A stretch of DNA of 64,000 nt. It comes from Meandrina meandrites. Its lineage: Eukaryota; Cnidaria; Anthozoa; Scleractinia; Meandrinidae. Both the position numbers and the translations under genes were made by a program. Numbering within the stretch: position 1 is the stretch's first letter; every line of letters starts with the position of its first letter. Below the pieces are notes generated by a model. The model was not told the origin of the DNA, did no database searches, and saw only the letters and a list, made by a program, of their open reading frames with translations. Shown here piece by piece: positions 42,685 to 52,400 of this stretch. The DNA is taken from positions 41,050,395 to 41,114,394 of the forward strand of contig OY855905.1 in NCBI GenBank assembly GCA_963693305.1, in the 5' to 3' direction.

Positions 42685-43480
42685 ACAAAAGCATTCCTAC
42701 GTTTTGATATCGTTACATTTACAACAAAAGCGAAACTGCCTCGTGTCCTTTGTTTGTTAAATATCCCCCAGGCATGAGATGTAACTCTATTCCCGATTCC
42801 CTTTTTTAATGACTACTTTTTTATATTGACGTGTCAAGAGGACCTTGTTTAATAGTCCAGACTAGTCAGATATGAAAGCCATTTCATCTGCTGGTTAAGA
42901 GAACAAAAGCATTCCTACGTTTTAATATCGTTACATTGACAACAAAAGCGAAACTGTCTCGTGTCCTTTGTTTGTTAAATATCCCCCAGGCACGAGATGT
43001 AACTCTATTCCCAATTCTCTTTTTTTAATGACTATTTTTTTATATTGACGTGTCAAGAGGACCTTGTTTGATAGTCCAGACTAGTCAGATATGAAAGCCA
43101 TTTCATCTGCTGGTCAAGAGAACAAAAGCATTCCTACGTTTTAATATCGTTACATTGACAACAAAAGCGAAACTGTCTCGTGTCCTTTGTTTATTAAATA
43201 TCCCCCAGGCATGAGATGTAACTCTATTCCCAATTCCCTTTTTTAATGACTACTTTTTTATATTGACGTGTCAAGAAGACCTTGTTTGATAGTCCAGACT
43301 AGTCAGATATGAAAGCCATTTCATCTGCTGGTTACTGTCTCGTGTCCTTTGTTTATCAAATATCCTCCAGGCATAAGATATAACTGTATATACCTAACTA
43401 ACTTTTTTAAATTATTTTTTACATATTTACGTGACAAGCGAACCTTGTTTTATAGTAGAGACTAGTCAGATATGAAACCA
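42685..43480. repeat. Tandem array, ~219 bp unit, left palindrome arm
   Basis: ACAAAAGCATTCCTACGTTT starts copies at 42685, 42903 and 43122 (spacing 218-219), followed by a truncated, more diverged copy from about 43335. Each unit includes CTCGTGTCCTTTGTTT, ATATCCCCCAGGCA and TAGTCCAGACTAGTCAGATA. The right arm has a single inverted copy (about 43505-43735), so the array expanded on one side after the palindrome formed, or contracted on the other. Confidence 0.85.
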
Positions 43481-44442
43481 TCTGCTGGCAAGCGATATTC
43501 GCTCGCTTTTGTTCTCTTAACCAGCAGATGAAATGGCTTTCATATCTGACTAGTCTGGACTATTAAACAAGGTCCTCTTGACACGTCATTATAAAAAAGT
43601 AGTCGTCAAAAAAGGGAATTGGGAATAGAGTTACATCTCATGCCTGGGGGATATTTAACAAAAAAAAGGACACGAGACAGTTTCGCTTTTGTTGTAAATG
43701 TAACGATATCAAAACGTAGGAATGCTTTTGTTTGATGCATTTTCACCCGTAAAGCAAAACAGCGCTACCGCACGCAAAGGCATAATTAAATCCACACCTA
43801 TAAAGGGTTTAAATACGACCAACTCGCGCCATTCTCAGTCAGTACTTGAAGAAGTATTTTCCCATCGCGCTGTGATCCGTTATACAAGTTCCAAGAGAAA
43901 GGTAGGAATGATCAGAGTTTAAACAAACCAATTCAGGTTTTATTTGAAATGTTCCAATGCAGCGTCAGAGTTAAGTACTGCGCCTCAACAGTAAAATTTG
44001 ATAGTCACTCGATTTGTTTTCTGAGACTGGTGAAGACCGATTTGTTTTTCTCTGCAATCAATTCCAAGAGCTAGGCTGGAAAATATTAAATGCAGAACCA
44101 AAAAATTATCGCTTCATATTTAAGACATTTTTACGCTACCTTGGAACGATCTTACAATAGAAAGTGAGTTCTAGATTTCATTTTAATCCTTTCAGTTGTA
44201 TTGTGATATAAAACCAAAGAAAAATCTCCTTTAAATCAGACAGACATACTCTACTTATGTGATTGATAAATTATTTAACACACTGGTTTTTCTACGATGA
44301 TTTTAAGGTCTTTTAAAGCAAATAATGTCCGATGAATGAGACAACGAAATAGAAAGCTAAAATCGTAACCACCAAGTGAGTCTAGAAGAAATACAACAAG
44401 ATAAATATTTGCATCATTAAATGGGAACTCGGAAAAAACCGA

Positions 44443-44514
44443 GCACCAGATGGGATTTGAACCCACGACCCTCCGTGATCTAGTCGGATGCTCTAACCAC
44501 TGAGCTACTGGAGG
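44443..44514 (-). tRNA. tRNA-like sequence, unit 1 (probably a SINE head)
   Basis: A 72-base minus-strand sequence with A box TAGCTCAGTGGTTAGAGC, B box GGGTTCAAATCCC, a good T arm (GTGGG/CCCAT), an anticodon stem with 4 of 5 pairs and loop CTAGATC (anticodon would be AGA). The acceptor stem pairs at about 5 of 7 positions. The repetition and weak acceptor stem favour a SINE promoter over a working tRNA. Confidence 0.4.
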
Positions 44515-44733
44515 CTCTATGGTGAGCAAGGGTCAAATGTGGATATATGACTAGAACCGCATCACGCGGTCACATAGTCAATTAATCAGGACAGATACAA
44601 ATGACTCATAACTGCATCACGCAGTCACATTAAGGCATATCTGAGATGCAACCATCCAACCACCAAGTGAGTCTAGAAGAAATACAACAAGATAAATATT
44701 TGCATCATTAAATGGGAACTCGGAAAAAACCGA

Positions 44734-44805
44734 GCACCAGATGGGATTTGAACCCACGACCCTCCGTGATCTAGTCGGATGCTCTAACCACTGAGCTACT
44801 GGAGG
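44734..44805 (-). tRNA. tRNA-like sequence, unit 2
   Basis: Identical in sequence and features to the one 291 bases to the left. Probably an internal RNA polymerase III promoter of a tandem SINE. Confidence 0.4.
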
Positions 44806-45024
44806 CTCTATGGTGAGCAAGGGTCAAATGTGGATATATGACTAGAACCGCATCACGCGGTCACATAGTCAATTAATCAGGACAGATACAAATGACTCAT
44901 AACTGCATCACGCAGTCACATTAAGGCATATCTGAGATGCAACCATCCAACCACCAAGTGAGTCTAGAAGAAATACAACAAGATAAATATTTGCATCATT
45001 AAATGGGAACTCGGAAAAAACCGA

Positions 45025-45096
45025 GCACCAGATGGGATTTGAACCCACGACCCTCCGTGATCTAGTCGGATGCTCTAACCACTGAGCTACTGGAGG
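45025..45096 (-). tRNA. tRNA-like sequence, unit 3
   Basis: Third identical copy, a further 291 bases on. A partial fourth (+ strand, about 45226-45262, carrying GTGGGTTCAAATTCC) follows in the inverted end. Confidence 0.4.
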
Positions 45097-45228
45097 CTCT
45101 ATGGTGAGCAAGGGTCAAATGTGGATATATGACTAGAACCGCATCACGCGGTCACATAGTCAATTAATCAGGACAGATACAAATGACTCATAACTGCATC
45201 ACGCAGTCACATTAAGGCATATCTGATC

Positions 45229-45259
<31 letters not shown>

Positions 45260-48032
45260 TGCTCGGTTTTTTCCGTGTTCCCATTTAATGATGCAAATAT
45301 TTATCTTGTTGTAAAATCGTAACCATCGCAAAATTAAAATGCGAAGTTAAACTGAGTCAGTTTACTTTATTCGATATTTCTAACTTTCTAGTTTACAACT
45401 GGATAGAATAAGCTTGATGTGCCGCGCTTAAGAGGCATGGGTTACCTCCCAAAAAGTACTAATGATCAAGAAATATACTGATGTAAAAATAATTGACAAA
45501 AATGGCAATACTGCAACAAAAAAATTCTTCTTCAGGTCATGAATCATTGTGAAATGTTTCCACCACGAGCTGCGACGTATTTTTAGGGTTGTATCACCAG
45601 TCTGCATTGTTCAACAGTTCTACATTATTCTTTTCTTTGCAAAGGGTGCAAATGATTGCGAGCGAGCGAGAGCGCGGTCTTACCAAAGGAGAAAATTAAA
45701 CTTGAATGAGAACCATTTCTTAGGCAATATTCATGTTACAAAACGCTCAGTTAGAGAGATTGATCGATGTGAATAAAATGTATCATCTTTTTTTTTCTGT
45801 CAGGAAAAAAAAACTACGTTTTACTTTCGTTATTCTACGAACCATTCAAGTAGACAAATATTGGATAACATACTGTGGTCTCTCGCTCGTGGACATGAAT
45901 TGTTCAGTACTGACGTCTGTCTCAGTAGATATGTTAATAATTGCTGAATTATTCGTAAAAAAAAAAGATTCATAAACTGAATGATTCATAAAACAAACGA
46001 TTTTCATGTTCACTGTCCAAGTTGACTAAGTATATATATTTGATCAGAATCAGTAATTTTCTTTATAATTATTACCATACCGATAGAGATGTATTCGAGT
46101 CTACAGTGTTTCAAATGTACCTGAAACATTATCAAGCCTTCACAGCGTTTATTCCTCACAGTCTATGTTTTCAAGATCCTTCATAGAACATGCCTAGTCT
46201 TGAAAATTTACGCTGAGCTCTTGATGCTGATCAGGACTGTCTTTATAAAACAACTGTCTGATTAAGCGGGTATTTTTTAACATGCAATTCTCTGAGTTCA
46301 CGAACATCAACGTATCATCCAAAGACTATTTTGCAAGCGTTCTAGTCTTAATTTTTCAACAGCTTTCGCTATTTCCAATTTCACCAGAGGAATCGGTGTT
46401 TTTTACATCTTATTTTATGTTTATGAAAGGCTGCGAGAACTCGAACTACTACCCAACAGGTATATTTCTGTGCATCTGACAACAGGTGGTTTTCCCGACT
46501 GCTGGTCATGAGGGACGCGGTCTCTGAGACCGACATTGTTCTAGACTTTGTTAGATGTGGATTCTTCTACCAATTCCAACACCTGACTGCAAGGCGATTC
46601 TTCTGATCGGAAAGAACAGTTCATGATTTCAAAGCCAAGAAGAACTCTAAACAAACCTTTTGAAACACCTGTCGTCTGCCCTTTTAATTCGTGACGCGTC
46701 ACGCATTCGGTAAAGTCGGGGGATACACAGAATGTAAACAAAATTCATTCAAAGTTTGTTTAACTAATTTAGGGGAAGTCTCTTAAGAGCACAAAATACT
46801 ATCGGAAAATGGTTTTACTTTAAAAATAAACTGCCGCACTTTTTTGAAACAGTCGACTGAAAATGACTCATATTTGGGTGACACTCATTAACGATTCAGT
46901 GGCGTTTTTAGCGCCACGTAAAAAAACACAGTATTAAAGCAAAGAAGGTTTAATATATCTTAATCAACTTATAAAGGGATCAATGTCATAGAAAAAATAC
47001 AAGAGCTTTTAGGAGTCATACGAGGTGTGTTTTACGGTTACGGAAAGTTGCCCGAAATCTCGGTTATTTTTAGCCGCTGGAGTGCCCAAAATAATGGAAT
47101 GGTGATTTCTCGAAGAAAAACGAACGTCTACTTCTGCAAATGCCACCATTCCTAATCTTTTCAGGTAGCTTTTATACTGCGAAAAGATGAAGGTAAACTG
47201 GCGACCTCGATCTTTTGCCCCTGCCCGGTTTTCTCTGACAATAACACTTAATCATTATCAAAGCACCGAGTAAAATTGTAAGCATTGTACGATATATGAG
47301 GTTTTCAAACACTGGATGGCGTATAAAAATCATCAATTCGCTCAGCTTGGTATAGAACAATTAGTTTTGTTATATACCCCAATCTAAATGCAGTTTTTTT
47401 GGATTTGCACGTAATTCTTATCAGTACGTGTGCGGCTTGCAACCCGGCGGATCGGTATGCAGCGCGAAGGTACCCTAGGATGTGGCCAAAAGCTAAGATT
47501 GAATTCACTGTTTCTTTTCGGTACTCGAGAGTCACACAAAACGCAAAAATAAATTTGTACATAAAAATTTAACTTGAATGAAAGGGTATTTCTCAATGCA
47601 AATTGGAAACTGCAAAGCATCAAGCAGGGTAAAACTTTCAATGAATAAATTCGTGTCGTTTTCAGCTGAAGGAAAATTCAGTGTTGAAATAAATACTGAG
47701 CGTTTACACACTGTCCCCGCGGACACTGTGAGTCCTGTTTGCATTAGCTGTTTTTTGGTCCATATTTATTTAGCCGGTACATGTTATTTGGGGCTCGATA
47801 TTAACGGTTGTAAACCCAACATAAAGACAACATTTGAAGCTTAATTTTATACGCGTCAAAAAGCACCTGCACGTGCATTGAAGCAAATTATTTGACGAGG
47901 ATATTGAACTAACGAACTCAAATTCTAATGCTTGATCATGACTCAGCCAAATCAACGAAGTAAAAGTGCTAATAATCATAACAAATACTCTATCTATCTC
48001 TAGGTAGAATAAGAAAGGTGCAAAATGCATAC

Positions 48033-48394
48033 CTCTAACTTCCTTCGTTTAGCAAAAGCCGAACGGACAGTGGGGTCTTTGTGCTTCGGAAGAAATTCTT
48101 CCCCGTGATTTCTTTTTTGGAACAAAAAAAAAATAGTCCGCGGCTCAGCATCCTCTTTGATTTGGAGTCTTAGCGGCTTGAAATCAGAAGCCAGAAACCT
48201 ACGTATTGCCAGATTTTCTCTGAAGTAGTCTTCGGTAAAATGAACCGCACAAATGCGAGAGTTCTTTTCTGGCTGAAATTCTTTTCTTTTCATTTTCAAA
48301 AGCCATTGTTTCCTGAGCTTTGAATTTGCTGGAAACTTAAGCGTACTTTCGACTTAGAATAATTTAAGCAGTTTAGTGCTGCACAAAACACCAT
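48033..48394 (-). pseudogene. THAP zinc-finger exon, frameshifted
   Basis: A DNA-binding THAP (C2CH) domain inside the palindromic element. From the ATG at 48394 the frame reads MVFCAALNC, the first two zinc cysteines (C-X4-C). About 39 codons on, in a frame shifted by one base, comes NSRICAVHF with the C-X2-H pair, then EDYF and a closing AEPRTIF. The spacing fits a single THAP domain, so one frameshift (near 48337-48342) or a sequencing error breaks it. The conserved Trp (RKQW) and Pro (FPANSKLR) are present. The downstream donor CTAGAG-type junction at 48033 (GTATGC) suggests further exons, none recognised. THAP domains occur in P-element-type transposases and host THAP proteins; its place inside a mobile element favours the former. 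Confidence 0.65.
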
Positions 48395-48680
48395 GATGTT
48401 CCATTCTTGTGAGCTTCATCACTAAAAGACTTTGAATTTCCCGCAATTTCACAGCGCACCAATACTGACGTCACAGTTTTATGTGCCAAAAATTTCCCGA
48501 CAATTTTCCCGAGCGCTCTACGATTATGAAGGCCAAAACTAAGCCTTTTTCAACTTGAAATTTCTCTGTTTTGCAAAGTCCAATTCCTTTGAAACTTCAG
48601 AATATGTTTATTTGGTTCTTAATTAACAAATTGGCCTAAAAAAAGAAAATTCGAAATTTTTGTTCATTTGACCTTTAAAC

Positions 48681-49427
48681 CCGCCTCTTGCCCGCCCTCA
48701 TTCATTATATCAACCGACTATCAACCCTATCAACCTCTATCAACCTCGTTCCCAGGGTCCTCTCTGTATCTCCAGAGAAAGGAGATACAGAGAGGATCCT
48801 GGGAACAAGGTTGTCATTATATCGAACCCATGTGTCGTCACACGTTTGCCGACCACTGCACGATCCTTTCCGACGAATTACGAATAACCCGTTGATTGAA
48901 TCTTGTAGTCTTGGAGCGAAAATTGATTGTTTTGATAGTGGTGGTCATACATACAAGACAACAAAATATTGCAAGGTGTCTTATCAAGCGCTGTCAAGTT
49001 GTTTGGCCGTTTTTTACACATAAAGAAGCTTATAACCTGGCATTGCCCTAAATCTTGATCGATGCTATATTGATCTTCTGGCAGTATTCAATTTTCTCCT
49101 TGGCTCTTTCCGGCCATCTTGGGAGCTCGACGCATTCTGCTCGATAGACCTGAAGTGGAATTTTACAACTTAATGCTTTCGATGATGACCTGAAACTAGG
49201 ATAATTATTTTTTCTAAACGAAACGCTTTTCTAAGTTGGAAAGCTCTTTGGATTGATGGACTGAACATACCGTAATTGGGAACGTTGAAATACTGTCTTC
49301 AGACAGAGCGGCGCGGCCTGGTTGAAGAACCATGATCACACGACCAATCTTGTGTCCGAGCAAACACTTTTAACATGGTGAAACATGGAGTTAATCTTCC
49401 AGACGTCGTGATGATGTGAGGCAAGGA
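48681..49427. promoter_or_regulatory. 5' flank of the NEK-like gene, with a hairpin repeat
   Basis: A 747 bp stretch between the palindromic element and the NEK-like start codon. It must include the promoter and 5' UTR. A 71 bp perfect-type hairpin sits at 48742-48812. No core promoter motif stands out. Confidence 0.4.
48742..48812. repeat. Hairpin repeat, 32 bp arms
   Basis: AACCTCGTTCCCAGGGTCCT at the left pairs with AGGATCCTGGGAACAAGGTT at the right, with CTCTGTATCTCC/GGAGATACAGAG inside and a 7-base loop. It is a compact fold-back MITE. Confidence 0.85.
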
Positions 49428-52400
49428 ATGGCTTCGAGTTCAAAGGATGCACAAAATGAGATTGAAGGTCAGAATGAGTCGGAAAGCGCGCTCTCCGAAA
49501 GGCAGGAAAATACGAGCCACAGTCGCTCAAACAGCGCTGTTTTACCTCCTGCATGGCGCGTTGTGTTTTTGAGCTCGAAAGTTCGGCATACCGCCGTTCT
49601 AAACTCGGCCGCTCGATCATCAGTTTTGTTTGTGCCTTACAAATACGACAACTCAACTCTGGAATCACTTCTGCTTCAAGCTCAACAAACTCTAGCGGGT
49701 CGTAAAGCCGAAAGCATTGCGTTTTTAGCACACGGTCAAGGCAGCAATATGATTATTTGTGCAAACGACGACCAGGTAAGCTTTACAGTAAATTAAATAA
49801 AAAATAAATTTAAGCTTAATTCTAACTTTTTCACCCTTCTTTTAAAATACTTTGGGCATGAGCTCACACTGACAGCAAAATAATATTTTTTTAGGTATGC
49901 GAAATCTTATTTCAGGCACTTTTATATTTTGAAAATGGAATTTTTTTTAAAATTTGTATTGGACGCCGGAAGCACTATTAAAAGCTGAAAATTTTGAAGT
50001 CTGCGACAATTTGAAAAGCTTAATTTTTTTCGAACGACAGCTGAAATCTTGTCGCAAGTTTGGTAATTAGGAGATCTATATTTTATCATGTCATGAATGT
50101 TTTGCGTGCAGGGTGACAAGAAAATAGTTTTCATGATCGCATGAATATATAAACTTAGAACAAAATTACCTGAAAATCAGTCAATTAAAAATGACATGAA
50201 GTCGTAATTATTCTCTTAAAAAGTTTGTGAAGTACTTTCTTTTATCTGGAGTGACTACTATTGTGTTAAACGCCAAAACAATATTCTCATGCGTGCAGTT
50301 TTCTTAAACGTTTTTGTCATGTTGGAGGGATTGTGTAAATCAGACATATTTAACTAAATATAGCAGCCAAAACCACTATACTGTCATAATTAAAACATGA
50401 CAGGAACCTGTGGACACAGATAAAAAATTATTAGAAAATTAATAAATTATATGCACAACTATATACTAGCCTTTTCCAGGCATTCGGTTAGTTGGGTATG
50501 AAAAATAGTGAGTGTTAAATAAGGGAAGAGGTGTGGGGCAGCCTTGTTCCCAGGTTGGGGTTTGTGGAAGAGGGGAGAGAACGCCTGTGAACATTTTAAC
50601 AAAAGTTGAATCATTCTGCCCGACTAACATGCAATTTAAGACCTTTAGCAAACTCCTTAGTTAAACAAGTTGACAGGCCCAAAAGATAGTGACTTCGTGG
50701 CTCGTGACAGTGCATCTGCCTGTTAAATTCAGTTTTCTGCCCTATGCTTCACATGTGTTTCTAATGGGCACATTAGGCTGCATTAAAGTGCACCTAACAC
50801 CAATTTCTTTTTCTTTTTTTTGCTAAAATGAATCTTCTTGTTATTCGAATTTGTTTGGCAAAAAAAATTGGATTTGGTTGAATCCTTGAAAAAATACGAA
50901 AATGGCCCTAAAAACGACACCATTTTCAATTGTTTCATGGTTGGGCTTTAAGAGAACTGGATTGAGAGAGCTGATGATGTCTACCCAGGAATTTTGTTCA
51001 AAGAAATGAGGGAGGTGCTATTGTGTTTGGTTCCTGGGTAAACGTCATCAGCTCTCTCGACCCAGACTCCCCAAAACACAGTCAAGCAACATGTCAATCG
51101 CGACTTTGGCAGGCTATAAAAAACCGAGAATTCAACCAAATTCAAAAATGCTTTCGCTGAAATACTTCAGGTAACAGTTACATTTACTTCAGCAAAAAAA
51201 ATTTTTGTGGGCTAGGTGTACTCTAATTGTTTCTTTAACTTTTTTAAAAATACTTTTCTCTAGGTCATTTCTCTTCACGCTGTCAAGGACCTTGATGAAT
51301 TACAGAATTTCTTCACAGAACTTGTCAAAGTTTGTCTTGACGCAGACTCACCTGGTGCACGACTAGATTTTCTTGCTTGCCCTCTTACTCAAAGCAATGA
51401 TGTATTGGAAATTGTGGAGATTTTGGAAGGCTTAACCCAAGTATGTTACGTTGATAACAATTCAACCCTCCAAGTTTATTTTTTCCTTAGTGGCCATTTG
51501 GCCACCGACTGCTCAAGTTTGGTTGCCAGTGAAAAATTTTAGTCGCTAAATTAAGCTCATGCTTTCAATCTTTCTCCTCAATTTTAGTCACCAGGCTGGC
51601 GTCTTCTGTTCCAATTAAGTCGCCAGCTCCAAAATTTTAGTTGCCATGGCGACTAAAATGGTCTTAACTTGGAGGGTTGTAATTACAGTCAAACCAGATG
51701 TTCTTTTGATGGGAACTCTGCAATGTTGTGGCGCAATGTTTGAATATTGATTGGCAGTTTGCTTGACGCAACTTGCAACTATCAATTCAAATTTGTTCCA
51801 GCAAGTTGCCAAGTTCCAGTTTTTTTTCAGGATAGAACATAATAATCCCACCTCTGTTTTGAAGAAGTAGAAAATAATAACCCAATGGCCAACTATTTAT
51901 CAACAGACGACAAGAAATTAGTGACAGGTGTAGTTCAAGTAGCCAAACTGGGAATTGTGCTCGAAAACCGGAACTTGCTAGTCAAAGAGCAAATTTGAAT
52001 TGAAAGTTGCAAGTTGCGTTGAGCAACTACCAACAACATTGCAGAGTTCTCATCAATAGAACATCTGGTATGAGAAAACAGAAACAATTGGTTCACGGCA
52101 TTAGGGACAAGCAATTACCTTAAGAAATATTCCACGTAAATCTTACATGTACGTTAGTGCTGGATTTGGTGAGAGTTGACATCATAAGAACCTTTCCTTC
52201 CTTCACAGTTACCATATTTACGTGTGTATAAATTGACCTTTTTTTATCTAAAAATCGGTGTAAAAAATCGTCCTTGACTTATACATGGGTCAAAATTTTC
52301 GACCCAAGCACAAGTCAAATTAATTCTGCACAATTAGCATGGCAACAATTTTTTTATTTGTCAACAAGCATTGTATAAACAACAGTACAAATTGCTATGT

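Larger units (their letters stand above)
44372..45312 (-). repeat. SINE-like cassette: three tandem 291 bp tRNA-bearing units plus an inverted end
   Basis: Three essentially identical units of 291 bp each contain a 72-base tRNA-like sequence on the minus strand. The right end (about 45226-45312) is a partial unit in opposite orientation, running from the anticodon region through the tail. The whole cassette is flanked by AAAATCGTAACCA at 44359-44371 and 45313-45325, a 13 bp target duplication as left by L1-type retroposition. It is absent from the mirror position of the left arm (near 42050), which marks it as a later insertion. Confidence 0.8.
39296..48680. mobile_element. 9.4 kb palindromic element with matched ends and a THAP exon
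   Basis: The two ends are inverted copies: GTTTAAAGGTCAAATGAAC is identical for 19 bp at 39296 and, complemented, at 48680, and similarity continues through AAAATTTCGA. Inside, about 39722-43490 and 43490-47256 are inverted copies of each other. For example, a 66-codon stretch at 40638-40838 differs from its mirror at 46541-46741 by one amino acid. The arms differ by a 398 bp block found only at left (40199-40596), an array expanded only at left (42685-43480) and a tRNA-like cassette found only at right (44372-45312). A THAP exon lies outside the palindrome at right. No transposase catalytic region was recognised. Target duplication is unclear; TTAA within TTTAAA at both ends is possible. It is an unclassified large fold-back element. 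Confidence 0.7.

Noticed and set aside
44275..45111. Three repeated frames containing [19 protein letters not shown]
   Set aside because: This is the conceptual translation of the tRNA-like repeat itself, a common false protein in repeat-rich genomes.
42685..45312. Regularly spaced repeats that could suggest a CRISPR array
   Set aside because: Units are 219-291 bp with no short repeat/unique spacer alternation, and the window is clearly eukaryotic.
49336..49731. 131-codon minus-strand frame over NEK-like exon 1
   Set aside because: It is antisense to a well-supported coding exon with no similarity of its own.
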